Of a DNA stretch of 64,000 bases, positions 54,727 to 64,000 are shown in pieces. A program made the translations under genes and the position numbers. This stretch comes from Betaproteobacteria bacterium HGW-Betaproteobacteria-3 (GTDB lineage: Bacteria; Pseudomonadota; Gammaproteobacteria; Burkholderiales; Burkholderiaceae_C), in the NCBI GenBank assembly GCA_002842205.1, contig PHCI01000012.1, positions 1 through 64,000 of the forward strand, written 5' to 3'. Position 1 is the stretch's first letter, and every line of letters starts with the position of its first letter. Under the pieces are notes generated by a model, which did no database searches, was not told the DNA's origin, and saw nothing but the letters and a program-made list of their open reading frames with translations.

Positions 54727-56913
54727 GTGGCGGCGGGCCCTGCCTTTGGTCAGGCGGACCTCACAAACTGCGAGCGAGAGCTGATTCACCTCGCGGGATC
54801 GGTGCAGCCATTTGGCATTTTGCTCACGCTGCACGGCACGCACTACACCATCGTCCAAGCCAGCGCAAACACCAGCACGCTGCTGGGAGTGAGCGCTGTA
54901 TCGCTGCTTGGTCAAACGATCAAGACGCTGGGTGACGAGGTTCTTTGCTCACTGGAACGCGTGGTCACCACAAGTGACCTGAAGGAGCCCGTACCGCTGA
55001 AATGCATTCTGCTCGTTGAAGGTACTCCCGCACATTTTGAAGGCGCCCTACACCGGGTGACCGCCGAGCTGCTGGTGCTCGAACTGGAGCCGATGGCGGT
55101 GTCGGCGATTGATACGGTAGATTTCAGCAGCCAGTTGCTGCTGGACCATCTGGACACATCAATCCAGCGCTTCAGCTCGGCGCCCAACATCAATGTGCTG
55201 TGCGATACCGTGGTGAAGCGCATCCGCGACATGGTCGGTTATGACCGCGTCATGGTTTACAAGTTTGATCCGGAAGGTCACGGCAAGATCATTGCCGAGG
55301 CTCGCAACCCACGGCTGGAATCGCTGCTGGGTCATCACTATCCTGCCACCGACATTCCGCAACGCGCGCGGGAACTGTACATTCGCAACCGACTGCGCGT
55401 GCTGGTGGACGTGAACCATGAAGCCGCTGCACTGATACCTCGCGAGCTGCCAGGTGGTGACACCGAACTCGACATGTCCCTGTGCCATCTGCGCAGTATG
55501 TCGCCCCTTCATCTGCAGTATCTGCGCAATATGGGTGTGACGGCAACGTTGGTGGTCTCGCTGGTGCGAGAAGGTCGGCTCTGGGGATTGATCGCCTGTC
55601 ACCATTATTCGCCGCGAAATTTGCGTATGCCCGTGCGCGCCGCGTGCGAAATGCTGGCCGAAGTGATTTCAACACGAATTGCAGCGATCGAAAATTACGT
55701 TCACGCGCAGGTGGCGATTCAGGCACGCCGACTTGAGCAACGCCTGATCGAGGCCACCTCCACCGAAGGTGACTGGCGCTTGGCGCTCTTCCGAAATCCG
55801 CACACCCTGCTGCAACCGCTGGGCGCTACCGGCGCGGCTCTTGTTCATGAAGGTGAAATTCTGACTTCGGGCGAAGTACCTTCAACCCCGGAGCTCCGCG
55901 CATTGACACAATGGGTGCACCGTCAGCAGAGCGACGGCCTGTTCATGTGTTCATCGGTATCTCGCGCCAACCCGGCGCTGGAATCACTGACGCCTACCGC
56001 CAGCGGCGTGCTCGCCATCAAGCTGTCGGCAGAGCGACCTGACTACCTGATGTGGTTCAGAAAAGAGCAACTTCTCACAGTGACCTGGGCGGGCGATCCG
56101 TCCAAGCCGGTGTTGGGCAATGACCCGATGGAGCTTTCACCACGGCGGTCGTTTGCCGCATGGTCCGAACTTGTACGGGGCACCGCGCTGGCGTGGACCA
56201 CTGCCGAAATTGCGCTGGCGCGCGCTTTCGGCAATTCGCTGGTGGACATCATTTTGCAGGTACATGCGGTGCGCCTGTTGATTGCCGAACATCAATTGGC
56301 GCAGACCCGCGCCACCGTAGCCGACTCGAAGGAACCCGTCATTATTGCCGATGCCAGCCAGCGTGTGCTGTTTGCCAACGACGCCTTTTATGAATTGGCG
56401 CGTCGCCAGCGCGGGGTACACAGCTCACTGGAGCACATATCCGCCCTCTTCACCGACGCAGCACCGGCTCGGGTCATGCTCAACGCATTGGGAGAGGATC
56501 GCCAGCCCTGGCGGGGCGCACTGAACCTCAAGCTCGGCGATGGCGATGTTCTGGCCGTGAGCGTCCGCGCTGAAGTGGTGCCGCACCGCGACGGTTCGAT
56601 TCTTGGTTACTTTCTGATCTTTGACGATCGGACACAAAACCAGCGTGCCGCTGCGGCACGCGAACGACTGGAGCAGTCACTGGCGCTGGCCAGCCGTGCT
56701 GGCATGCCCTTCGCAGCGCGCGGACCCGGGAACGCGCACCACCAGGAATTGCTCAACACAGTCCTGGCCAACGCGAGCCTGGCGGCGATGGATATCGTGG
56801 ATGGGCATGCAACACCTTCCGTGATTTCGCTGCTGGAAGAAATTGATGACTCGGCACAGCGCGCGGCCGCGCTCTATGCCCGCATCGTCAGCTTCATTGG
56901 TGAAGGTCAGTAG
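54727..56913 (+). CDS. bphP: Bacteriophytochrome, BphP1 type without a kinase
   Basis: Red/far-red photoreceptor of 728 residues. PAS-GAF-PHY core: chromophore Cys15 in QADLTNCERELIHLAG, the YPATDIPQRARELY motif, SMSPLHLQYLRNMGV, CHHYSPRN and the PHY tongue LSPRRSFAAW. It aligns from end to end, from memory, with Rhodopseudomonas palustris BphP1, including a PAS domain and a C-terminal helical dimer-like region without the phospho-acceptor His or an ATPase domain. That protein controls genes by binding a PpsR. The GTG start follows the ppsR-like stop with no gap. Its 3' end overlaps bphO by 20 bases. Confidence 0.93.
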   Translation: MAAGPAFGQADLTNCERELIHLAGSVQPFGILLTLHGTHYTIVQASANTSTLLGVSAVSLLGQTIKTLGDEVLCSLERVVTTSDLKEPVPLKCILLVEGTPAHFEGALHRVTAELLVLELEPMAVSAIDTVDFSSQLLLDHLDTSIQRFSSAPNINVLCDTVVKRIRDMVGYDRVMVYKFDPEGHGKIIAEARNPRLESLLGHHYPATDIPQRARELYIRNRLRVLVDVNHEAAALIPRELPGGDTELDMSLCHLRSMSPLHLQYLRNMGVTATLVVSLVREGRLWGLIACHHYSPRNLRMPVRAACEMLAEVISTRIAAIENYVHAQVAIQARRLEQRLIEATSTEGDWRLALFRNPHTLLQPLGATGAALVHEGEILTSGEVPSTPELRALTQWVHRQQSDGLFMCSSVSRANPALESLTPTASGVLAIKLSAERPDYLMWFRKEQLLTVTWAGDPSKPVLGNDPMELSPRRSFAAWSELVRGTALAWTTAEIALARAFGNSLVDIILQVHAVRLLIAEHQLAQTRATVADSKEPVIIADASQRVLFANDAFYELARRQRGVHSSLEHISALFTDAAPARVMLNALGEDRQPWRGALNLKLGDGDVLAVSVRAEVVPHRDGSILGYFLIFDDRTQNQRAAAARERLEQSLALASRAGMPFAARGPGNAHHQELLNTVLANASLAAMDIVDGHATPSVISLLEEIDDSAQRAAALYARIVSFIGEGQ

Positions 56914-57541
56914 CTTCGGCGAGCGCATCGAACAGCTGACCATGAATAGCAAACGCCATCTTCGCTTCATCCACCAACGCCTGAGTCGAAGGTTCATCTG
57001 TGACCGCGGCGTCGAGCCCCGCCCGGAAGGCGTTCGCCAGCAGTCGGGATTCGGCGGCATCCCCAAAATCCAGGAATGAAAGGCCCTGCCCATGGGCCAG
57101 GTTCAGGCCCCGCGAAAGGATGCCCTTGAGCAGTTGACCGCCGCTTAAGTCACCGAGGTAGCGCACGTAGGCGTGCGCGCCGAGGAGAGCTGGCCGACTA
57201 CGCGACAAACTACCGAGACGCTCCACATAGCGAGTGGTTGGCGCAAGGATGAAAAATTCAGAATGCCAGGCGCGCCCCCACAAAACGTCAAGATCACTCG
57301 CGATAGCCTTGGCACGGAACAGTCGGGGCAGGTACAGCGGCGCCACGGATGGCTCCCGGGCATGGGCGTCCAACGCGGATTCAAGCGCCGAATACACTGG
57401 ATGGAGGTTGCGCAACAAAAGACAGTACGCGCGCAGCCCGAGCTGGCCTTTGAGCAGGGTTGCCATGTAGAGGCTGCGTTCCAGCCGGGTATGAAGCGTT
57501 TGCGTTTCTGCTCGCAAGCGCCCCGCCAAGCCCAGAATCAC
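56894..57541 (-). CDS. bphO: Biliverdin-producing heme oxygenase
   Basis: 215-residue heme oxygenase that opens heme to biliverdin, the chromophore of bacteriophytochromes. The proximal His is in TQTLHTRLERS (about residue 17), and the distal-helix glycine-rich motif is YLGDLSGGQLLKG. The start is GTG 57541, overlapping the ppsR stop as GTGA. Although its product serves BphP, it is co-transcribed with ppsR and ppaA rather than with bphP, so chromophore and apoprotein are under different promoters. Confidence 0.92.
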   Translation of the reverse strand: MILGLAGRLRAETQTLHTRLERSLYMATLLKGQLGLRAYCLLLRNLHPVYSALESALDAHAREPSVAPLYLPRLFRAKAIASDLDVLWGRAWHSEFFILAPTTRYVERLGSLSRSRPALLGAHAYVRYLGDLSGGQLLKGILSRGLNLAHGQGLSFLDFGDAAESRLLANAFRAGLDAAVTDEPSTQALVDEAKMAFAIHGQLFDALAEATDLHQ

Positions 57542-59004
57542 CGCGTATCGCCTTCGGTGATCGCATCGCCAATACCGAACCGTCGCAACTTCACGTAAAG
57601 ACTTTGGCGCGACAGCCCCAGCATCTCGGCAGCCGAGGCCCGGTTGTCGCCAGTCAGGTCCAAGGCCGCCTCGATGCACAGTTGCTCGATCAGATCAGTG
57701 GTCTCACGCACGATGTCACGCAACGGGACCCTGCCCACAAGTTCCGTCATCTGCGTCGCTGAGCGTGGCAGCTCCTTGGCACCTGCAGGTTCGCTGGTCA
57801 ACCGACGGGCGACATCGCGCACGGTGAAACCAAGGCAGGGCTGGTCGCCTGTAGTGACCGCAACGGCAGAAATCTCCACGTCGGTCGTTGAACCATACTC
57901 GCCGCGCATACTGGTCGCAAAAAGTCGCACCGAGCTGTGCTGGCGCAGGTTCGATATCAGCACGCGCAGGTCGACTCCGGCACGGCCCAGCCATTTCTCA
58001 AGCGACTGCCCGCGCGCCAGCTCCTCGCTGGCAAGCTGAGCCAGCTCAAGAAAGGCTCGGTTGACGGTCAAAATGAGGCCGTCAAGGTCAGTCACCACAA
58101 ACGCATCCGGCGCGCTTTCCATCACGCTTAACAGCATTTGTTGCGCGTGACCTAGAGCGCCCTGCGCCATCTGGCTGGCAGGTGTCAGACGAATCAGGAA
58201 ATGGGGCGCATTTTCCTGCCGGAACAGTGACGCTGACAGCACAAAATCCTCGGCGCCCTCGGCCAAGCGGACAACGACGGGTTCCGAACGCCCGTTGGCG
58301 CGCAGACGGTCCAGCTGCTGTCGCACAGCGGTCATACTGGCGCTACTGAGGCTACTGGCCAGCGTCCAGTTGGTGCGCTGCACCTGCTCACCAAACAGCT
58401 TGTACGCCGCTGGGTTGGCCTCCTCAAGTTTGTCGGTTGTGGCGTCCAGAATCAGCACGGCTTCGGATGCAATCTGGAACAGCAGCCGATAACGCGTCTC
58501 GACATGGCGAAGGCGCCAGTAGTCACGCTCCATGGAGAGTTGGGCACTCACCAGTCGCTGCTGCAAAGCTGCTTGCGACCGCAAGTCACGGCCGAAGGCA
58601 ACGGTATGCGTACAACCGTTGCCAACGCTTTTATCCGTTTTTTTGCCTACGGACTTGCGCTTTCGCTGCACCGGCACGACTGAATAGGACATCGGCAGGT
58701 TGATACCGTCAGCACACGGATGGTTCACTTGGCGTTCACGCGCCCTCCCGCCAGCGGCGGCATCTCGGAGCATGGCTTCAACCTTGGGCTGACTTTCGAG
58801 CGCGACAGTCTGCGCCCACGATTTGCCCAACCAGTCATGGCAGCCGTGGGTCAAAAGTTCATCGTTGCCAAGGGCCAGGTCACGGATCACACCCATGTTG
58901 TCCACGATGAGGACCACATCGGCCGCCGCGCTGATCAAGGTCGCGGCAGCATCGGCATCAAGGTCGGAAAGAAACAACTCAGGCGTTGAAAAGCGTCCTT
59001 CCAT
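57538..59004 (-). CDS. ppsR: Transcriptional repressor PpsR/CrtJ
   Basis: Redox-responsive master repressor of photosynthesis genes, 488 residues. N-terminal PAS (AADVVLIVDNMGVIRDLALGN), a long linker helix, PAS1 (RYRLLFQIASEAVLILDATTD), PAS2 (ESAPDAFVVTDLDGLILTVNRAFL) and an intact Fis-type HTH (GDNRASAAEMLGLSRQSLY, then VKLRRF). The redox-type Cys in EQLCIEAALDL (about 443) is present. An insertion rich in Lys/Arg (about 112-132, RKRKSVGKKTDKSVGNGC) interrupts the end of the N-terminal PAS. The start at 59004 (MEGRFS) follows AGGA; ATG 59028 is an alternative. Confidence 0.93.
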   Translation of the reverse strand: MEGRFSTPELFLSDLDADAAATLISAAADVVLIVDNMGVIRDLALGNDELLTHGCHDWLGKSWAQTVALESQPKVEAMLRDAAAGGRARERQVNHPCADGINLPMSYSVVPVQRKRKSVGKKTDKSVGNGCTHTVAFGRDLRSQAALQQRLVSAQLSMERDYWRLRHVETRYRLLFQIASEAVLILDATTDKLEEANPAAYKLFGEQVQRTNWTLASSLSSASMTAVRQQLDRLRANGRSEPVVVRLAEGAEDFVLSASLFRQENAPHFLIRLTPASQMAQGALGHAQQMLLSVMESAPDAFVVTDLDGLILTVNRAFLELAQLASEELARGQSLEKWLGRAGVDLRVLISNLRQHSSVRLFATSMRGEYGSTTDVEISAVAVTTGDQPCLGFTVRDVARRLTSEPAGAKELPRSATQMTELVGRVPLRDIVRETTDLIEQLCIEAALDLTGDNRASAAEMLGLSRQSLYVKLRRFGIGDAITEGDTR

Positions 59005-59069
59005 CCGTTCCTGCAAGCCAAGCGCCATTCCATTCTTTCTTCATTCTGTATGAGGGGGCCTTTGACCCG

Positions 59070-60002
59070 TCAGTCACGCTGAACGGGTCGGGGTACGAGC
59101 TTCTCGGCCAATTCGGGCGCCTCACGACCGCTGACGGCCACGGCGTCAGCGGGAACGCTTGCTGCATATTCCGGGTTTTCGACAAATACTGGCCCGCCCA
59201 CGATTATGCCCACATTGGCGTTGCGGCTGGCCTTTCGCACACTTCTGATGCATTCGTTCAGCGCCCCGATGTGAGCCTCACTGCCTAACGAAAAACCAAT
59301 CACGTCAAACCACTCATGACGCACCATGTCTTGCGGATCCCCATTGGCCTGGGCCGGTCCGCCCGCCACGTCCCAGCCCGCACGATGAAAAAACTCGGCC
59401 ACCATGGCAATGCCGAAAGTGTGCTGCTCGCCGGGGCAGGGAAGTAGCAGGACGCGCAGCCCGTTCATGGGCCGTTGGGCGGCTTGGCCAAAGGCCAAAC
59501 TGGTTTCGTGCAAAACTTGCTGGAGCCGACCCAGTCCGATCGTGACCTCGGTGAAGCCACAGAGGTCCTGCTCCCACAACTCCCCGAGGTGACGGGCCAC
59601 GGGCGCCAATAGATCAAGGTAGATTGTCTCGACCGATACACCGCGCAGGCGCATGGCATCCACGCAGGCTTGGGCAACCGACTCATCCTGAAACAATACA
59701 AGCTTGGCGAACTCCTTGACGTCGAATTCACTGACGACATGGGTCTCCAGCACCGTCATCGTCACACATTCTTGCTGCGCCCGATGGGCCAGCATAAGAC
59801 GCGGAATGATCTCGTATTCGATGGCCTTGGCCAGCAAAGTCATGCGCAACTCGGCCTCCTCACGGGTTTCGGCGGTATGAGTCGCCTCTACACCGTCACG
59901 GGAGAACCTGTCGACACCAGGTGGAACGTAGATATCCGGCTCCTGCCAGTGCTCGGCAGGCATTGCAGTGTCCACGGTACTACGCTGCGAAAACGAACCC
60001 AT
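59070..60002 (-). CDS. ppaA: B12-binding antirepressor PpaA/AerR
   Basis: 310-residue cobalamin-binding regulator (SCHIC domain) that in Rhodobacter counteracts or modifies PpsR/CrtJ in response to light and B12. The Cbl-ligand motif is CPGEQHTFG (His194), followed by FDVIGFSLGSEAHIGAL and VGIIVGGPVF in the B12-fold. A helical segment at 50-175 precedes it. The start at 60002 is supported by AAGGAG six bases upstream. It begins the leftward ppaA-ppsR-bphO series, divergent from bchF. Confidence 0.92.
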   Translation of the reverse strand: MGSFSQRSTVDTAMPAEHWQEPDIYVPPGVDRFSRDGVEATHTAETREEAELRMTLLAKAIEYEIIPRLMLAHRAQQECVTMTVLETHVVSEFDVKEFAKLVLFQDESVAQACVDAMRLRGVSVETIYLDLLAPVARHLGELWEQDLCGFTEVTIGLGRLQQVLHETSLAFGQAAQRPMNGLRVLLLPCPGEQHTFGIAMVAEFFHRAGWDVAGGPAQANGDPQDMVRHEWFDVIGFSLGSEAHIGALNECIRSVRKASRNANVGIIVGGPVFVENPEYAASVPADAVAVSGREAPELAEKLVPRPVQRD

Positions 60003-60220
60003 CTTTGTCTCCTTTGCGCGGATCGCGCCGGTCCCGCTATGTACGGCCTTCAATAACCGCCGAGGTGGCTATTTTTTGCCTTTTTTGCGCTCTCGGGGAA
60101 TCGGATCTGGCACCACTTCATCCCCCCAGAGCCGAAATTCAAGCTTGTACGCCGGCTCGGCCTGACCGTCAAAACATTTCTGCCGATCCTGGAAAAAAAC
60201 TTTACTCCCAAAAAAATTAT
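60003..60220. other. Intergenic leader region of ppaA
   Basis: About 220 bases upstream of ppaA, AT-rich with A and T runs (60070-60086 and 60193-60217) and no ORF with a ribosome site. It would hold the ppaA promoter; I cannot place it with confidence. Confidence 0.3.
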
Positions 60221-60277
60221 TGTCAATTTTTATTTACGTCATGATAAGTTGACATATTTGGAATGAAGGTCTAAATT
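60221..60277 (+). promoter_or_regulatory. bchF promoter with overlapping PpsR operators
   Basis: Two imperfect TGT-N12-ACA sites lie end to end sharing ACGT: TGTCAATTTTTATTTACG (60221-60238) and CGTCATGATAAGTTGACA (60237-60254). The first differs from the bchG operator at only two positions of 18. TTGACA (60249-60254), 17 bases, TAAATT (60272-60277) is a strong sigma70-type promoter for bchF, and the second operator covers its -35. Confidence 0.75.
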
Positions 60278-60283
60278 GGGCGC

Positions 60284-62100
<1,817 letters not shown>

Positions 62101-62110
62101 GAAGCCCAAC

Positions 62111-63700
62111 ATGCAGCTCACCCTCTGGACATACGAAGGCCCACCGCATGTGGGCGCGATGCGCATCGCGACTGCAATGGAAAGCGTGCACTACGTGCTG
62201 CACGCACCGCAGGGAGACACCTACGCCGATCTGCTGTTCACCATGATCGAGCGGCTTCCAAAGCGACCGCCCGTGACTTACACCACTTTTCAGGCACGCG
62301 ACTTGGGCGGCGATACGGCCGAGATGTTCAAGACCGCTGCCCGCGAAGCCTTCGAACGCTTCAAGCCCAAGGCCATGATGGTCGGCGCGTCCTGCACGGC
62401 AGAGCTGATCCAGGACGACCCCGGTGGACTCTGTCGTGCGCTCGATCTGCCAGTGCCCGTGGTGGCGCTGGAGTTGCCTTCATACCAGCGCAAGGAGAAC
62501 TGGGGCGCCTCGGAAACCTTCTATCAGATGGTTCGCGCCCTTGCGGGCCCCGTGGCGCCCATTGCGCCGCGCGACACCTCGCTACGCCCGCGCTGCAATA
62601 TCCTTGGACCCACGGCGCTGGGTTTCCGCCACCGGGACGACCTGCGCGAAATCACGGGGCTGCTGGACCGCTTGGGCGTGGATGTGAATGTGGTGGCACC
62701 GCTGGGTGCCACACCGGATGACCTGGGCCGCCTGCGCGATGCCAGCTTCAACGTCGTGCTCTACCCCGAAATTGCGTCGTTGACTGCGCAATGGCTACAA
62801 CGCAGCTTTGGCCAGGCGATGACGCGCACGGTTCCATTGGGCTCGGGCGCTACCCGTGACTTCATTGCCGAAGTCGCCGGGCTCGCTGGCATCGACCCCA
62901 CCGCCGCACTGGCCAACGCCGACGCCCGCGCGCCCTGGTATGCCAGATCGGTGGACTCCACTTACCTGACGGGCAAACGCGTTTTCGTATTCGGCGACGC
63001 CACCCATGTGATTGCGGCTGCACGCATGGCAGCCCGCGAAATGGGCTTCACCGTGGTCGGCATGGGAACCTACAGTCGTGAATTTGCCCGCGAGGTGCGC
63101 GAGGCTGCGAAGCTGTATGGGGTAGAAGCCCTCATCACGGACGACTATCTGGATGTCGAGCAGAAAATTTCCGAATTGCAGGTCGAACTGGTGCTCGGCA
63201 CCCAGATGGAGCGCCACATTGCCAAGCGCCTGGGCGTTCCATGTGCTGTGATATCAGCCCCCGTGCATGTGCAGGATTTCCCTGCGCGCTATTCGCCACA
63301 GATGGGTTTTGAAGGTGCCAACGTCATGTTCGATAGTTGGGTCCATCCCTTGATGATGGGCCTGGAAGAGCATCTGATCGGCATGTTCCGAGGTGACGCC
63401 GAGTTTCACGAGGACGCAGCACCGTCTCATCTGGGCGGCGCGGCAAAACGCCATGAAATGCAACCGCCCAGCGCCATGGGTCCGGCACAAGCAGTCATCG
63501 CATCTACGTCGGAAGCACCGAACCAGACTGTAGCTGGAACCACCACCTGGGGCGCAGACGCGGAACAAGAGCTCCGGAAAATTCCCTTTTTCGTACGCGG
63601 CAAGGCCCGCCGCAATACCGAAATCTACGCCCGAGAAAAAGGCCTGCCCATCATCACCATTGAGGCGCTTTACGATGCCAAAGCACACTTCAGCCGTTGA
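62111..63700 (+). CDS. bchB: Dark-operative protochlorophyllide reductase subunit B
   Basis: 529-residue partner of BchN. The unusual aspartate Fe-S ligand is Asp36 (GDTYADLLF), Cys95 is in GASCTAELI, and a C-terminal PCP-red domain ([20 protein letters not shown]...[16 protein letters not shown]) closes the site over the substrate. The start is ATG 62111, ten bases after bchN. A Thr/Ala/Pro-rich linker at about 440-475 joins the two domains. Confidence 0.97.
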   Translation: MQLTLWTYEGPPHVGAMRIATAMESVHYVLHAPQGDTYADLLFTMIERLPKRPPVTYTTFQARDLGGDTAEMFKTAAREAFERFKPKAMMVGASCTAELIQDDPGGLCRALDLPVPVVALELPSYQRKENWGASETFYQMVRALAGPVAPIAPRDTSLRPRCNILGPTALGFRHRDDLREITGLLDRLGVDVNVVAPLGATPDDLGRLRDASFNVVLYPEIASLTAQWLQRSFGQAMTRTVPLGSGATRDFIAEVAGLAGIDPTAALANADARAPWYARSVDSTYLTGKRVFVFGDATHVIAAARMAAREMGFTVVGMGTYSREFAREVREAAKLYGVEALITDDYLDVEQKISELQVELVLGTQMERHIAKRLGVPCAVISAPVHVQDFPARYSPQMGFEGANVMFDSWVHPLMMGLEEHLIGMFRGDAEFHEDAAPSHLGGAAKRHEMQPPSAMGPAQAVIASTSEAPNQTVAGTTTWGADAEQELRKIPFFVRGKARRNTEIYAREKGLPIITIEALYDAKAHFSR

Positions 63701-64000
63701 CTCGCACACGGAACCAACACCCATGCGCGTTGTGCTGGTCACGATGGACAGCCACCTTGCAGGTGCGGCCGAGCGCGCACAGCGTACGCTTTCCCGGAAT
63801 CTGCCAGGCATCGGGCTGAGTGTGCATGCCGCGTCCGAATGGGGCAACGACGCGGCGGCACTCACACGCTGCATTGCCGACATCGCCTTGGGCGACATCG
63901 TCATCGTCACCATGCTGTTTATGGAAGACCATTTCTTGCCCGTGTTGCCCGCTCTGGCAGCGCGGCGCGACCACTGCGACGCCATGGTCTGCGCCATGTC
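63675..64000 (+). CDS. bchH: Magnesium chelatase subunit H, N-terminal part (right edge)
   Basis: Start of the large porphyrin-binding subunit of magnesium chelatase, which inserts Mg into protoporphyrin IX; about 108 residues are present. The sequence [20 protein letters not shown], then [20 protein letters not shown], matches the BchH N-terminus. Start at ATG 63675 ([11 protein letters not shown]) overlaps bchB by 26 bases; ATG 63723 (MRVVLVTM) is the alternative. It runs off the right edge. Confidence 0.93.
   Translation, partial: MPKHTSAVDSHTEPTPMRVVLVTMDSHLAGAAERAQRTLSRNLPGIGLSVHAASEWGNDAAALTRCIADIALGDIVIVTMLFMEDHFLPVLPALAARRDHCDAMVCAM

Noticed and set aside
54680-54727. Frameshift explaining the odd C-terminus of the ppsR-like gene
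   Set aside because: The +1 frame gives CQLRTKILR, only faintly like VKLRRFGI. The match is too weak, and the existing stop abuts the bphP start neatly, so I keep the frame as read.

Overview
This 64 kb window looks like the chromosome of a high-GC betaproteobacterium of the order Burkholderiales, most likely family Comamonadaceae (a Rhodoferax-like phototroph). That assignment is inference. It rests on protein families typical of the group (GshA of the proteobacterial type, DUF6352, DUF3422, the hpf-ptsN-hprK cluster), on two short dispersed repeats of a kind I associate with this family, and on a bacteriochlorophyll gene cluster at the right end.

Layout. 1-0.7 kb: start of a secreted DUF11-type repeat protein running off the left edge. 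1.0-7.8 kb: minus-strand glutathione synthesis genes (gshA, gshB) with a potassium transporter (kup) and a BenE transporter between them, then a DUF6352 gene. 7.9-19.1 kb: a long minus-strand series, bamE-dapB-exbB-exbD-leuS-lptE-holA-proA-mlaE-mlaD-lipoprotein, mostly envelope biogenesis and core metabolism. 19.1-25 kb: fur, the hprK/ptsN/hpf group, a patatin-like lipase, corA with a striking leader, and mtnN. 25-36 kb: a dipeptide-type ABC transporter (dppBCDF and dppA) behind an acyl-CoA ligase, and the three-subunit transhydrogenase pntAA-pntAB-pntB. 36-49 kb: mnmA, a LpxO-like hydroxylase, ssb, a ClC channel or antiporter, an MFS transporter, uvrA and a CoA-transferase.

48.9-64 kb is the photosynthesis gene cluster. 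Leftward genes are bchG, a PucC/Bch2-type MFS protein, bchP, tspO and a small membrane protein. Next comes a regulatory block: a ppsR paralogue with an altered DNA-recognition helix that directly abuts a BphP1-type bacteriophytochrome, facing a leftward group of ppaA/aerR (B12-binding antirepressor), a complete ppsR and the heme oxygenase bphO, which makes biliverdin for the phytochrome. Rightward, bchF-bchN-bchB-bchH runs off the edge. Both divergent promoter regions carry a near-identical PpsR-type operator (TGT-N12-ACA) overlapping sigma70-type promoters. Light (BphP), oxygen/redox and B12 (PpsR, PpaA) inputs therefore appear to converge on the bch promoters.

The most interesting non-textbook signals are three. 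First, a corA leader has a seven-codon upstream ORF (MENCPSW) ending exactly where a hairpin begins, and that hairpin contains a perfect 9-nt anti-Shine-Dalgarno. Second, a dispersed element with an AGCAAACTAT...CGGGGGCTAA core occurs in five intergenic places, and a sixth diverged copy is read in frame inside proA. Third, the ppsR-bphP pair has a degenerate DNA-binding end. No rRNA, tRNA, CRISPR array, transposase or replication origin was seen.
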